Counted from the stretch's first letter, positions 1 to 9,059 are shown. The stretch: 64,000 nt of DNA from Aquamicrobium sp. (GCA_019739225.1 JAHHDT010000007.1:124001-188000); one strand, 5' to 3'. The notes: generated by a model from the letters alone, not told the origin. Numbers and translations are program-made.

Positions 1-330
1 CATCACATCGGCTAGAGGAAGACTGACCACGGCGAAATAGAAGCAATAGACCTCTGCCGATGAGAGGATCACGCGCATGGCCTGCATGCCGGGCCGTTGC
101 AGCGACAAGAGGGGCCGAAAGCCACCTTTCCACAGGAAGGGCCACAATATGAGCAGTGCCGCGGCGCTGCGGATCAGCAGGACCTGACCAACCGAATAGG
201 TGGCCACCAGCCATTTGCCCAGAACGTCGTTGAGCGCGAACAGGAGGATGCCGAGCAGCATCATCGCCATGCCCAGCTTCGCCGTTGAGCGGGATTCGGT
301 GAGCTGAACAGTGGAGGGGACGGTGCTCAT
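1..330 (-). CDS. DMT/EamA-family permease, N-terminal part (cut by window edge)
   Basis: Reading leftward from the ATG at 328-330, the frame stays open to base 1, so only the first 110 residues are present. The translation has an N-terminal helix (GMAMMLLGILLFALND) followed by the short loop GKWLVATY and then SVGQVLLIRSAAALLILWPF. This is the first helix pair typical of drug/metabolite transporter (EamA/RhaT) proteins, in which two EamA repeats make about ten helices. The substrate cannot be inferred. The gene is separated by 175 bases from the type II secretion genes to its right and is probably an independent unit. Confidence 0.75.
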   Translation of the reverse strand, partial: MSTVPSTVQLTESRSTAKLGMAMMLLGILLFALNDVLGKWLVATYSVGQVLLIRSAAALLILWPFLWKGGFRPLLSLQRPGMQAMRVILSSAEVYCFYFAVVSLPLADVM

Positions 331-505
331 GAGGTTTACGGATTCCGTTGGCACCGTCGTTGCCAGTTTCGCGCGGCGCTCAGTGCTCCGTTCCAACCGC
401 AGAGCGCGGCGGCAGGCAAGCCCATACTTCGACCAATGTTTATCTGGCAGAGCGTTTGCCGCCCGGCTGGGCCAGCGTCGACGCTCAAGAGACGGGCCAC
501 GCCGG

Positions 506-1105
506 CTACGGGTCGTCCATGTCCGAGCGCGCAGCCCTCAACAGGGCTTCCAGTTCGCGAACGGCCTGTTGCGTTGCTTGCGCTCGCGAAAGCCCGCCAT
601 CCGTCGACTCCACTTGGGCGTCGGATGCGCCGAACTTCTCCGCAGGAGCCTTGGCGACGTCCTTCTTGGGATCGGCATTCTTGTCGCGCGCGGCATAGGT
701 GGACGAAGCCTGACCGGTCGCAAAGGTCACGCGGCTCGGTCGATTGCCTTCATAGGCGATTGCAAAGCCGTTGCCGCCCATCACCGCTTGTAGCACCTCG
801 TTCAACGAGCCGTGGAAACGGCCGGTCACCGTGCTTCCATCGTAGATGCCGTTGATGATCTCGACATCGAAGCGCTCGCTGATCGTTGCGATGATATCGC
901 CGCGCCCGGCATTGGTCGCGTCAACAGTCAAGGTCTCCAGGTCGCCCTCTATCGTGAAGTCGGCCCGCGCAGAGACTGCCCCTTGCAAAGTCAAAGATAC
1001 AAGGGCGAGCAGGAACGGAAGCACAAGCTTCAGCAAAGGTGACCTTCCTCGCAGTCGCGGAAGCCGAACATCTGTGCAGAATAGAGAGTGTGTGATGGCT
1101 TGCAT
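506..1105 (-). CDS. Periplasmic protein with a secretin N0/STN-like domain, last gene of the gspKLM operon
   Basis: 199 residues starting at the ATG at 1103-1105. A longer reading frame upstream overlaps the previous gene and gives an arginine-rich, unlikely N-terminus. A signal-peptide-like hydrophobic segment (LKLVLPFLLALVSLTLQGA) precedes a domain resembling the secretin/TonB short N-terminal (STN, N0) fold: DFTIEGDLETLTVDA, then LNEVLQAVMGGNGFAIAYEG. The tail is charged and alanine-rich. It lies 11 bases after the GspC-HR-like gene and ends the operon. In known T2SSs the HR domain of GspC docks onto the N0 domain of GspD, so a separate N0-like protein beside an HR-like protein suggests a modified inner/outer membrane connector. 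That role is inference. Confidence 0.6.
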   Translation of the reverse strand: MQAITHSLFCTDVRLPRLRGRSPLLKLVLPFLLALVSLTLQGAVSARADFTIEGDLETLTVDATNAGRGDIIATISERFDVEIINGIYDGSTVTGRFHGSLNEVLQAVMGGNGFAIAYEGNRPSRVTFATGQASSTYAARDKNADPKKDVAKAPAEKFGASDAQVESTDGGLSRAQATQQAVRELEALLRAARSDMDDP

Positions 1106-1116
1106 AGGATGAAGCG

Positions 1117-1563
1117 CTACTGGCTTTCGGGGAAGCGCATGAAGGCGCGCGCATGGCCACTGTCCAGCACGGCCTCGAATGGCTCCACGCTCGTCAGCGT
1201 CCAGCCGTCCCGGCTTTCGCCGCGCCGCAGGCTGAAGACGCTGTTGTCGTAGCTGACACGGAAGAGCGCGCTGCGAAGCCTTTCCGATCGCACCACGCCG
1301 ATGAGCTGCCACTGCGGCGCCTGTTCCGGCGTCGCCTCCGGCAATTCAGGTTCGGGTTCCGGTTGCGGCTCAGGCGTTGCCGCCGGGGCCGCGGCGATGC
1401 GAGCGGGCGGCTGCCGATCGGGAGAGAAGAGAGGACGATCCCGCAGAGCCGCATAATCCTGGGCCAATCTGGAGCCGACTGCGCGCTCGCTGCCGGTCTG
1501 CGCCGACAGCGGCGCTGCGACGAGCAGAAGCAGAAAGGCGATTGCGACTGGCCACAGCTTCAT
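1117..1563 (-). CDS. GspC/GspN-like protein with a homology-region (HR) domain
   Basis: 148 residues from the ATG at 1561-1563. An N-terminal signal or anchor (WPVAIAFLLLLVAAPLSA) is followed by LRDRPLFSPDRQPP, a motif seen at the start of the periplasmic part of GspC/GspN-type proteins. A proline/glutamate linker (about residues 60-85) leads to an HR-like domain, WQLIGVVRSERLRSALFRV to GWTLTSVEPFEAVLDSG. No PDZ domain is present and the protein is about half the length of a classical GspC (around 270-300 residues). No other gspC is visible in the locus, so this is the likely inner-membrane connector to the secretin. It sits 7 bases after gspM. Confidence 0.6.
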   Translation of the reverse strand: MKLWPVAIAFLLLLVAAPLSAQTGSERAVGSRLAQDYAALRDRPLFSPDRQPPARIAAAPAATPEPQPEPEPELPEATPEQAPQWQLIGVVRSERLRSALFRVSYDNSVFSLRRGESRDGWTLTSVEPFEAVLDSGHARAFMRFPESQ

Positions 1564-1570
1564 CGGGCGG

Positions 1571-2176
1571 TCACAGCTCCCGGATCCAGAACGCGGAAAC
1601 GCCGAGCTGCAGGTTGAGCGCACGGTCGCTGCCGGTATCGGCGGCTGCGTCGAAGGCTCCACCGGCGGAGCGATTGGGGCGCAATGTAACCGCGTCGACG
1701 ACCATCAACGGCAGGGTCGTCTCCAGCGCATAAAGCAGGTCTGGCAGAGTTTGTTCGAGAACTTCGACACTTGCCTCGAGATGCAGACGCATCAACTCGC
1801 CATCCATTTCAGTCGACACTCCCTCGACCCGCTCGCTCTCGCGAATGTCGAGTGAGCGCACCAGTGCCCCGGCATCCTCGACGAGGCGCGTGAAATCGCG
1901 CTGAAACTCCGCCGATGCCAGTCCCGATGTGTCGCCCGCTATCAGCCTGTTGCGCGAGATCGAGCCTCCGGCTGCGTCTTGCGAACCGCCCGCGAGTTCG
2001 GCCGCGCGCGCCTCCAGCAGGCGCGTGCGCTGGCGAAGCTCGACAACGGCTCCACGTTGGGCCCGGACCGTCGATACCGCGTCGACGATGACCACCACGG
2101 CTGCGCAGAGGAAGATCGCGACAACCGCGAGGCTCAGGAATCGACGGTCGACCCAGCTTCCGGCTGTGCGGCTCAT
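1571..2176 (-). CDS. gspM: Type II secretion protein GspM
   Basis: 201 residues. A short cytoplasmic N-terminus is followed by one membrane helix (FLSLAVVAIFLCAAVVVIVDAV), then a coiled-coil-prone stretch (RGAVVELRQRTRLLEARAAEL) and a periplasmic ferredoxin-like part ending VSAFWIREL. This layout matches GspM, the partner of GspL in the inner-membrane assembly platform. The start codon overlaps the gspL stop (ATGA at 2173-2176), which indicates translational coupling. The sequence itself is poorly conserved, as is usual for this family, so the call rests on topology and position between gspL and the connector gene. Confidence 0.75.
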   Translation of the reverse strand: MSRTAGSWVDRRFLSLAVVAIFLCAAVVVIVDAVSTVRAQRGAVVELRQRTRLLEARAAELAGGSQDAAGGSISRNRLIAGDTSGLASAEFQRDFTRLVEDAGALVRSLDIRESERVEGVSTEMDGELMRLHLEASVEVLEQTLPDLLYALETTLPLMVVDAVTLRPNRSAGGAFDAAADTGSDRALNLQLGVSAFWIREL

Positions 2177-3252
2177 TTCAGTTCGCCTCCCGAGCGGATG
2201 AGAGGTCGCGTCTCGAGGGTGAAGAGCGAAGAGCGTTCGTCTTCGCCGCGGACGGCAGGGCCGACCAACGCGCTGTCGGCGAACCGGCCCGAGGACTCGA
2301 GCGCCGTCAGCACGTCCGGCAGATCAAAGGTTCGACCGGCCAGACGCAGCCTGCCCTCCGCGAGCGCGATTTCGGTTGCGAAGGAATGCACGGGCAGTGC
2401 GGCCGCCAGATCATCGAGCGCGCCGAGAGCGCTGATCGCCTCGTTCTTGATGTCGATGGCCGCCTGTTCGGGTGCGGTGCCAGCAGTCTGCGGCGCCATC
2501 AATTCGCTTATGGTAGCTCTTGCGGCGTCGGCCCTGATCTCCAGATCGGCCTGCTGTCCCGATCGATAGATGCCGTGGGCGACGGTAACGCCAAACGCAA
2601 CGAGCATCGAGGCTGTTGCGGCTGAAAGCAGAAGGCCAAGCCCGAGCTTGATGCGGCCGAGCGTGGCCGTGCGACCGGCGCGACGCGGGTAGAGCACGAT
2701 GCGCGTGCCCTGCTGCGCCTGTGCCACCACCTCAGTTTGCCGCGCGCCGGCGGTCTCGATCAGGTCTATCATCGGTGCCACGCGCGCCTTGGGCAGTAGT
2801 GCAATGTCGACACGCATGCGTCTTGCGGCGCTGTCGTTTCCAGCCACGGCATGCCCGTAAAGCATATCCTGAACCGGCAGCGGCGAGAGCGATGCCACAC
2901 GTGCGGCGACGATGCCTTCGAGGTGATCGCCTGCCTCTTGCGGCAGCTCGATGCGGCGTTCGATCACCCACGCTCGCGGCGCGATGAGCACCACGCGCTG
3001 GCCCTTGACCAGCGGCGCGAGCGCGCCTGCCTGGACCTGCCGATCGCCGCCCAGTTGCAAGGGCAGCGATGCTTCGGCGGACCCGCCCTTGCCGGTGCTT
3101 CGCAGCGCCAGGGCTGTTCCATCGTCGGCAAGACGCGCCTCCACGGCAGTGTGACGGCGACCTGCCTGCCATCGCTCGGCAAGCAGCGAAGCCGGCCCTT
3201 CGAGCCAGCTATCCAGCACCTGCAAGGCGGTGCGGAGTGCCTGCTGCATCAC
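2173..3252 (-). CDS. gspL: Type II secretion protein GspL (PilM/PilN-like)
   Basis: 359 residues. The N-terminal cytoplasmic half is actin-like/PilM-like (VVLIAPRAWVIERRIELP, SLSPLPVQDMLYGHAV). One transmembrane helix follows (LGLGLLLSAATASMLVAFGV), then a PilN-like periplasmic half (IYRSGQQADLEIRADAA). GspL normally recruits the GspE ATPase through its cytoplasmic domain and pairs with GspM. The protein begins with two methionines (3252 and 3249), and either could be used. A 46-base gap separates it from gspK upstream, and it overlaps gspM downstream by four bases. Confidence 0.8.
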   Translation of the reverse strand: MMQQALRTALQVLDSWLEGPASLLAERWQAGRRHTAVEARLADDGTALALRSTGKGGSAEASLPLQLGGDRQVQAGALAPLVKGQRVVLIAPRAWVIERRIELPQEAGDHLEGIVAARVASLSPLPVQDMLYGHAVAGNDSAARRMRVDIALLPKARVAPMIDLIETAGARQTEVVAQAQQGTRIVLYPRRAGRTATLGRIKLGLGLLLSAATASMLVAFGVTVAHGIYRSGQQADLEIRADAARATISELMAPQTAGTAPEQAAIDIKNEAISALGALDDLAAALPVHSFATEIALAEGRLRLAGRTFDLPDVLTALESSGRFADSALVGPAVRGEDERSSLFTLETRPLIRSGGELK

Positions 3253-3298
3253 TTGCCTCCACGCGAAGACGCATCCGGTTCTGCTTTTGCAGGTTCGG

Positions 3299-4156
3299 TC
3301 AGTCTACTTCCTCCGTCGCGCCGCGCCAGTCAAGCACGCGGTAGGGCACGGTGTCGTTGCCGGCGATCAGGATCAGCGCCTCGCGCGCTTCCGTGTATCC
3401 GTTGGAAAGCGTCACATTGAGCTTTGCCTGCCATACCTGTGAACGTGTGGTGGTGTGCAACTCGCTCTCCGCGAGAATGGCGTCGAGCTGCGCTTGCGAA
3501 ATCCGACCGGCGCGGTGAGCGGAAATTGCGTTGCGGATCGTGCGCGGCAGGTTGGGTATGACGCTCAAGAGTGCGTCGTCGATGCCATCGAGCCGCACGC
3601 CTTCGAGGCCCGACGAGACCGTGGCATAACGCGCGGCGCGAATGGCGACGGCAGCCGGCATATCGGGCAGGAAGGCGAGTTCGTCCATCGATTGCAGCGG
3701 GCCGATGGGTGACCGGTCGGCCGCCTCGCGCATCTCGACCAAGGTCTTTGTCAGCGTACCGGCCAGAGCTCGCGTTGCTCCGGCGGCAATCAGAACGCCT
3801 TCGACAAGATCAGGTGCTGCCCGATTGAGATCGACGCGCAGGGCTTCGTTGCGCAGTGAAGCGCCGGCTGTGCCGGAGGCGAGCGACACGTCTGCATTCG
3901 CCTCGTAGCCGATACGGCGCGGGCCTTCGACGGGTGCTGCGCGAACGCGGGCCGCTGCCATTGCCAGGCCGGCATCGGCCAGCGTGCTTGCAATCGCCTT
4001 GTCCTCGGTCATGCGTACGCTTTGGGTAACGCTTTGCATGTGAACGCTGAGCACTACCGCGAGCCCCGACAGCAGTACCGTAATCCAGAGGACGCCGACG
4101 AGGATCGCGCCCCGGCGTGGATGAGGGCTCGTGAACTGGTTTGCCGTTGAACTCAT
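3299..4156 (-). CDS. gspK: Type II secretion minor pseudopilin GspK
   Basis: 285 residues. A prepilin-like leader ends in HPRRG, followed by AILVGVLWITVLLSGLAVVL. The residue at +5 after the predicted cleavage is not glutamate, which is the hallmark of GspK, the tip pseudopilin. The large globular domain contains DLNRAAPDLVEGVLIAAGA and RSPIGPLQSMDELAFLP, the helix-hairpin segments typical of the GspK alpha domain. It is the first gene of the leftward gspKLM operon and lies downstream of the protease gene, from which it is separated by a strong hairpin. The gspI and gspJ partners are in the rightward block at 9978-10999. Confidence 0.88.
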   Translation of the reverse strand: MSSTANQFTSPHPRRGAILVGVLWITVLLSGLAVVLSVHMQSVTQSVRMTEDKAIASTLADAGLAMAAARVRAAPVEGPRRIGYEANADVSLASGTAGASLRNEALRVDLNRAAPDLVEGVLIAAGATRALAGTLTKTLVEMREAADRSPIGPLQSMDELAFLPDMPAAVAIRAARYATVSSGLEGVRLDGIDDALLSVIPNLPRTIRNAISAHRAGRISQAQLDAILAESELHTTTRSQVWQAKLNVTLSNGYTEAREALILIAGNDTVPYRVLDWRGATEEVD

Positions 4157-4301
4157 CGTAGAAGCTGATGCCTTTGCCGGCCTGTCGTCAAGGGAACCAT
4201 CCCGCGATGAGCGGCTTTGCAGTCGGTGGGAATGGCCTCGGTCGGGGCGTTTCCCGGTGACCGCCCGCCAATACCGGCGTTTGCTATTGCCTTATCATGC
4301 A

Positions 4302-4338
4302 ATCGGCCGCCGCGACGGTGAATGTCGCGGCGGCCGAT
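4302..4338 (-). terminator. Strong hairpin after the protease gene
   Basis: A perfect 15-bp inverted repeat (4302-4316 and 4324-4338) with a 7-base loop lies between the protease stop (4373) and the gspK start (4156). The stem is almost entirely G/C. No clear T-run follows on the minus strand, so it could be a terminator of weak intrinsic type or a 3'-end stabilising hairpin. It would partly insulate gspK from the protease transcript. Confidence 0.6.
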
Positions 4339-4372
4339 GCTGGTGTGCTGCGCCGTTTGCGGCGCGGCGGCT

Positions 4373-7300
4373 TTACTGCACGACCGCCGTCAGGCCGGCC
4401 GTCTGGCGCCGGCCGGCGTCGCAGCCGTCCGTGCCGATGGTGCAGACCGTCACGCTGGCCGTGCCGACCACCGTCGAGCCCTGGCGGAAGTGGACGTAGA
4501 GCCGGGTGGCGGGATCATAGGCGATCTCGCTGCCCTGGTGGTCCACGAAGGCCGCGAAGGTCACCGGCGTGTTCGAGGCCGCCTCGAAGGTGACCGAGGG
4601 TGCGCGCGCGCCGATGCAGGTGCTGGTCGCCGGATCGGTCCGGCAGATCGACATGCCCGCAGGCAGTGCCGAAGCCGCACCGGCAACCGGCGACAGCGAC
4701 AGCTCGGCCGTCAGCGTCGCACTCGCTCCGGCGTTGTTGACGGCAAGGCTGGTGAAGCTGCCGCCGCCTGCCGGAACCCGCAGGATGCCGTCATTGCTCG
4801 GCGTCACCACGGTGGAGACGAGCTCGACGCGATCGCTGCCGGCCGATGGAGCAGGCTGCCGGGCGGCAGGCTGCGAGGCCGGTTGCGAAAGGGCTGCAAC
4901 CGCAACCTCGCCCGCACCGCCGGACCCGCCAGCCGAAACACCGGCCGGCCCGTCCTGCTGGACCGCCAGCGGTGCCGCCGCCAGCCGTGCCGGAGACTGT
5001 GCCGGAGCGTCGGAGGCGGTGATGCTCGAAGCCGCGGCTGCCGGCTCGACCGGTGTTGCCTCCACGGCGTTTGCGCCGACCGCATAGGTGCCGCGACCCG
5101 GCTCGCCGCCCACGATGTTCAGGCGGATGTTGCCGCTGCGGTTGCCGTAGCCGGCGATCGCGATCTGGTACTGGCGGCCGGCGATCGCACGGAAATGAAC
5201 CCGCGACTGGCGGCCGAAGCCCCGATAGTCCTTGTTGGAGGCGATCTCCGAAAGGTGACGCAGGGAGCCACGGACATAGACTGCGAGGATGGTGTCGAAA
5301 TCACTGCCCCTGGTGTCGATGACCACGCGGCCGGTGCTCTGCGGGGTGAAGCGGTACCACACGCTGTTGCGGGCGTTGGCCCAACCGGCATGGATCGGCT
5401 CGAAACGCTGGGCCGTCGCATAGTGGTTGGTCGACGTTACCGTCCGCCTGGAGCCGACACGTGACGGCGGATAAACGTTCCGGCGCACCTCGAAATCATC
5501 GTGTGGCGGGCGTGCCGTGGATGCCGAGCCACCGGTGACATTGAGGCGAACGTTGCCAGTCGCATTGTTATATCCTGCAACTGCGATCTGATACTGAGTT
5601 CCGGCCGTGCCGTTGAACGTCACGCTCGACTGAAGAGCACCGCCGGCATCGTCGTTCGAAGCCACTGAACTCAAGGCGCCGACCGAAGAGCCCGTATAGA
5701 CTGCGAGAACGGTGTCGAAGCTGCTGCCGGCCGTCGTGATGGTGATCGAACCGGATGCGGCTGGCCTGAAGCTCCACCAGACGCTGGTCCGCGCGCCCGT
5801 CCTTCCAGCATGGAACGGCTCGCCGGTCTCCGCTGTGGCACCAACGTTCGAGCCCGTCACAGTGCGTGTGGATCCTGCAGCAGGTACGGCCACCGCGATG
5901 CGGTTGGCGAAGTTGTTGTTCGCCGGCCCGGTCGGATCCGGGTCGGGATCGCCTCCGCCACCGAGAGAAAGCCGGGCGCTATTGACGTTGATGCGCGGCT
6001 TGGTGACGCCGTGCGCCGAAATGCCGGTGCCCGTCGCCTTGAGCGCGTTTTCGATCTGGTCGACTGTCGCATTGGGATGCGCGGTGCGCAGGGCAGCGAA
6101 AGCACCCGCCACATGCGGAGAAGCCATCGATGTGCCCGAAAGCGACGAGAACTGCGAGTTGCTGCTGCCGTTGATGTAGGAAGCAACGATGCTCGAACCG
6201 GGCGCCACAACGTCGATCAGCGAACCCCAGTTCGAGAAGTCCGATTTGACATCGCTCTTCGTTGCGGAACCCACGGTTACGGCGCTCGAGATACAACCCG
6301 GCGCTCCTACGGAGTTCGTGAAGTACTCGTTGCCGGCGGCGATGACGGTAGCGATACGAGCCGCCTTGAGCTGATCGATGATCGGCTTGCGCGAGTCACT
6401 GTCGCAGTTGCTGAAATGCTGCCCGCCGCCGAGGCTCATGTTGATTGAAGCGATGTTGTAGGTGTTCCGCAGCGCGTAGACGCGCTCCAGACCGCTGATC
6501 TGGTCGCTGGTATAGGTCAGCACGCAGCTATTGTAGCCTGAGGGCAGTCCGCCACACTGGCTGGCAGGGAACTGCGAGAAGACATTGATCGAGATGATGC
6601 GCGCGTCGCGTGCGACACCGTTTGAGGGCTGGCCAGACTGCGGCGAGGTATTGAAGCCTGCCGCGGTACCCGCAACGTGCGTGCCGTGGCCGCAGCCATA
6701 GATGTTGCTTGCCGTGCAGTCTTCACCGGAGCCGGTTGCGGTCGAAGAAGTAGCTCCACCCGGGCAGCGGCTCGTCGAACCGTGCTGGGCAAAAGTCGAG
6801 TTGTAGCAAGCTTCCGACACGATGCGGCTGGACAGGAACTGGTGGCTGCGCCGACCGCCCGTGTCGAGGATGGCAACGTGATAACCGTTGCCCGTCGCGC
6901 CGGCCGAATACATTGCCGGCATCTGGATGATCGGCAAAGACTGGATCAGGGACGGTGGGACTGCCACGTCCTCCTGAATCACCGTCACATTTGGATCGGC
7001 GGCCAGTTTGGCCAGATCGTCCGCATCGGCGAGGATGCCGAACATCGGCGAGAAATCCATCCGCTTCAGGTTCCGCTCTTCGGTCGCCTGAGCGGCGGAA
7101 CGCGTGCTGGACGGCAACACCGCGCCGAGGATCTTATCCTGCGCGGCATGAATCGCCTTGGTCTGCGCGTCATCTGCTGCCTTCGCGCTTGCGAACGTGG
7201 CTGCGTCAGGCAGTGCGGGCATGCTGAACTGGACGATCACCGGGAGCTTCGACCCCGGTTGTGCGGTGAGCTTGGACCAAAGCTCATTGTGCCCTTCAAC

Positions 7301-7432
7301 CTTCTGCGCAACGGCAGCAGGCGCGGCGTCGGCAGCGATCGATGGCGTCGCCATCATGCCACCAGCGAGAAACAGGCCGGACGCAATCGCCCCCAGCAGC
7401 TGCTTTCTCAAAGCAACTGTTTTCCCCACCAT
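4373..7432 (-). CDS. Secreted subtilisin-like (S8) serine protease with paired C-terminal beta domains; candidate T2SS substrate
   Basis: 1019 residues. A signal peptide (about 1-34) and an inhibitor-I9-like propeptide (about 60-155) precede the S8 catalytic domain. The triad is readable: Asp190 in HVAILDTGG, His249 in GCGHGTHVAGT, Ser435 in LSGTSMASPH, with oxyanion Asn368 in AAGNEY. After a DPDPDPTGP linker come two similar domains of about 120 residues (about 505-625 and 640-765; shared features SVWW/YxF, FDTILAVY, QYQIAVAGYNN), which resemble pre-peptidase C-terminal domains. An alanine/proline-rich linker and a final beta-rich domain with several cysteines follow. The start is supported by AAGGAGG six bases before the ATG. 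Its place inside the T2SS locus makes it a likely exported substrate (inference). Confidence 0.9.
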   Translation of the reverse strand: MVGKTVALRKQLLGAIASGLFLAGGMMATPSIAADAAPAAVAQKVEGHNELWSKLTAQPGSKLPVIVQFSMPALPDAATFASAKAADDAQTKAIHAAQDKILGAVLPSSTRSAAQATEERNLKRMDFSPMFGILADADDLAKLAADPNVTVIQEDVAVPPSLIQSLPIIQMPAMYSAGATGNGYHVAILDTGGRRSHQFLSSRIVSEACYNSTFAQHGSTSRCPGGATSSTATGSGEDCTASNIYGCGHGTHVAGTAAGFNTSPQSGQPSNGVARDARIISINVFSQFPASQCGGLPSGYNSCVLTYTSDQISGLERVYALRNTYNIASINMSLGGGQHFSNCDSDSRKPIIDQLKAARIATVIAAGNEYFTNSVGAPGCISSAVTVGSATKSDVKSDFSNWGSLIDVVAPGSSIVASYINGSSNSQFSSLSGTSMASPHVAGAFAALRTAHPNATVDQIENALKATGTGISAHGVTKPRINVNSARLSLGGGGDPDPDPTGPANNNFANRIAVAVPAAGSTRTVTGSNVGATAETGEPFHAGRTGARTSVWWSFRPAASGSITITTAGSSFDTVLAVYTGSSVGALSSVASNDDAGGALQSSVTFNGTAGTQYQIAVAGYNNATGNVRLNVTGGSASTARPPHDDFEVRRNVYPPSRVGSRRTVTSTNHYATAQRFEPIHAGWANARNSVWYRFTPQSTGRVVIDTRGSDFDTILAVYVRGSLRHLSEIASNKDYRGFGRQSRVHFRAIAGRQYQIAIAGYGNRSGNIRLNIVGGEPGRGTYAVGANAVEATPVEPAAAASSITASDAPAQSPARLAAAPLAVQQDGPAGVSAGGSGGAGEVAVAALSQPASQPAARQPAPSAGSDRVELVSTVVTPSNDGILRVPAGGGSFTSLAVNNAGASATLTAELSLSPVAGAASALPAGMSICRTDPATSTCIGARAPSVTFEAASNTPVTFAAFVDHQGSEIAYDPATRLYVHFRQGSTVVGTASVTVCTIGTDGCDAGRRQTAGLTAVVQ

Positions 7433-7859
7433 TCAAGCCTCCTTCGAATTTCTGGAGATTTCAAAAAATATGCGCAAAAGCCAGCATCGCCCACCCTCAG
7501 CGGCGACACTTCTTTATACGCTTGAACCGAACAAGGTGATTAGAATCCACCCTTTGCGACTATCGAGATTACGGAACGGAAAGTCAATTGAACACTTTGG
7601 GCGTAACCATGTATAAAATGTACTAGTTGAAATCGGGCAGAGAGCAGAGCAAGAAAATTTGCTGGCTGAGGACTTGGGGAGTTCCCTTCAGCATATCCGG
7701 GGCCAAGTCGCACGCAGAAGTCGGCATCATGGTTTCCGAATGGCTGCCAGGGCGTTGAACACAGCACCGCGCTGATCTAGAAGGCAAGGCTGCCCGTCAA
7801 CCGGAGCGGGTATCGAACGGCGGCATCTCTTGCGGCTTTAGTGGAGCGCACAGGCACTC
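7433..7859. promoter_or_regulatory. Divergent intergenic region between the protease and gspF
   Basis: 427 bases without a supported gene, lower in GC than the flanks. It must hold the promoters of the leftward protease gene and the rightward gspFGHIJ block. The only recognisable elements are the protease candidate promoter (7559-7587) and its Shine-Dalgarno sequence. No clear promoter or strong ribosome site was found for gspF. Open frames across it give no recognisable protein. Confidence 0.6.
7559..7587 (-). promoter_or_regulatory. Candidate sigma-70-type promoter for the protease gene
   Basis: Read on the minus strand, TTGACT (plus 7582-7587) is followed after exactly 17 bases by GATAGT (plus 7559-7564). 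The match is 5 of 6 to the -35 and 4 of 6 to the -10 consensus. Transcription would start near 7552, giving a leader of about 120 bases before the ATG at 7432. This is a pattern match only. Confidence 0.4.
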
Positions 7860-9059
7860 ATGGCGGGCTTCGCCTACAAAGCGGTAACACAGGAAGGGCG
7901 GCTGGAGACAGGCGAACTCGAAGCGGCTGACGCCGAAGCGGTTCTGCGCATCCTGGACCGGCGCGGCCTGATCCCCGTCAGCGTGGATGAACGCAAATCG
8001 GGGTCTTCGAGTAGCAGCGCGCAACGGTTGAATGTCGCCGCACCACTGGTCACCCGCTTCCTTTCCGATCTTTCGATCATGATCAATGCCGGTATTCGCG
8101 TCGACGAGGCGCTGTCGATCATGGAGCGCGAGTTCGACAATGGCCGGTTGCGGCCCGTCGTTTCCAGGCTTCGCGGCGAGCTGGCGAACGGCAGGTCGTT
8201 CTCGCAGGCTCTCGAGGATTGGCCGCGCCTGTTTCCGCCTTTCCAGATTGCGATGATCCGCATCGCTGAACGTGCGGGGCGGCTGCCGGTGCTGCTCGCC
8301 CGCGTCGCGGAAGAACGCCAGCGCTTCGAGGGGCTTGCCGCCAAGGTCGCAGAATCGCTTCGCTATCCGGCTTTCCTGCTGGTCGGCGTCGTGGCGGTGA
8401 TGACCTTTTTTCTCCTGGGCGTCGTGCCGCAATTCGAGCCCGTGCTGGCGCAGACCGGTCAGGCGAACGGTTTCGTCGAATTCATGTTTGCCGTTTCCCG
8501 TGGCCTGCGGAACAACCGCGACCTCATTCTTGCGGGCGCGGCGATGCTGCTTCTGGTAGGGCTGCTTGCAGGCCGCCGGGCCACGTTCCGTGCGCGGCTT
8601 CGAAATCTGGTCGCCCGCCTTCCGTTTCTGTCGGACATCGCAATGAGCTATCGGACGGCGCGCTTTTCGCGCCTGATGGGCATCATGGTCGAAGCCGGGG
8701 TCGGCGTGCCGGCTGCAATCAAGCTGATCGGTGACGCCATTGACCCCGCGGACCCAGATAGGCGGGCGGAACGCGCCTCCGATGCCGTGCGACAGGGACG
8801 CCGGATCGGCGAGGCGCTGGAGATCATGACGCTGCCGGGGCTGGCCGTGCGGATGTTGAGGATCGGCGAGGAAAGCGGCGATCTGAGCGGGCTTGCCTAT
8901 CGGGCGGCGGATTTTTATGAAGCAAGGCTGGAGCGCCAGCTTTCGCGGCTGGTCGGCTTTATCGGTCCTGCTGCTGTGATCATAATTAGCGTCTTGATCG
9001 GCGGCATGATCGTGTCAATCATGTCAGCGCTGATGTCCTTCAACGAACTGGTGCGATAG
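7860..9059 (+). CDS. gspF: Type II secretion inner-membrane platform protein GspF
   Basis: 399 residues, the family's usual length. The N-terminal signature FAYKAVTQEGRLETGELEA is followed by two GspF cytoplasmic domains (about 60-180 and 265-385), each followed by hydrophobic helices (FLLVGVVAVMTFFLLGVVPQF; AVIIISVLIGGMIVSIMSAL). Conserved family residues include ITRF-like VTRFLSDLSIMINAGIRVDEAL and ARFSRLMGIMVEAGVGVPAAI. It forms the inner-membrane core that couples the GspE ATPase to pseudopilus assembly. It is the first gene of the rightward gspFGHIJ block, nine bases before gspG. Confidence 0.93.
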   Translation: MAGFAYKAVTQEGRLETGELEAADAEAVLRILDRRGLIPVSVDERKSGSSSSSAQRLNVAAPLVTRFLSDLSIMINAGIRVDEALSIMEREFDNGRLRPVVSRLRGELANGRSFSQALEDWPRLFPPFQIAMIRIAERAGRLPVLLARVAEERQRFEGLAAKVAESLRYPAFLLVGVVAVMTFFLLGVVPQFEPVLAQTGQANGFVEFMFAVSRGLRNNRDLILAGAAMLLLVGLLAGRRATFRARLRNLVARLPFLSDIAMSYRTARFSRLMGIMVEAGVGVPAAIKLIGDAIDPADPDRRAERASDAVRQGRRIGEALEIMTLPGLAVRMLRIGEESGDLSGLAYRAADFYEARLERQLSRLVGFIGPAAVIIISVLIGGMIVSIMSALMSFNELVR

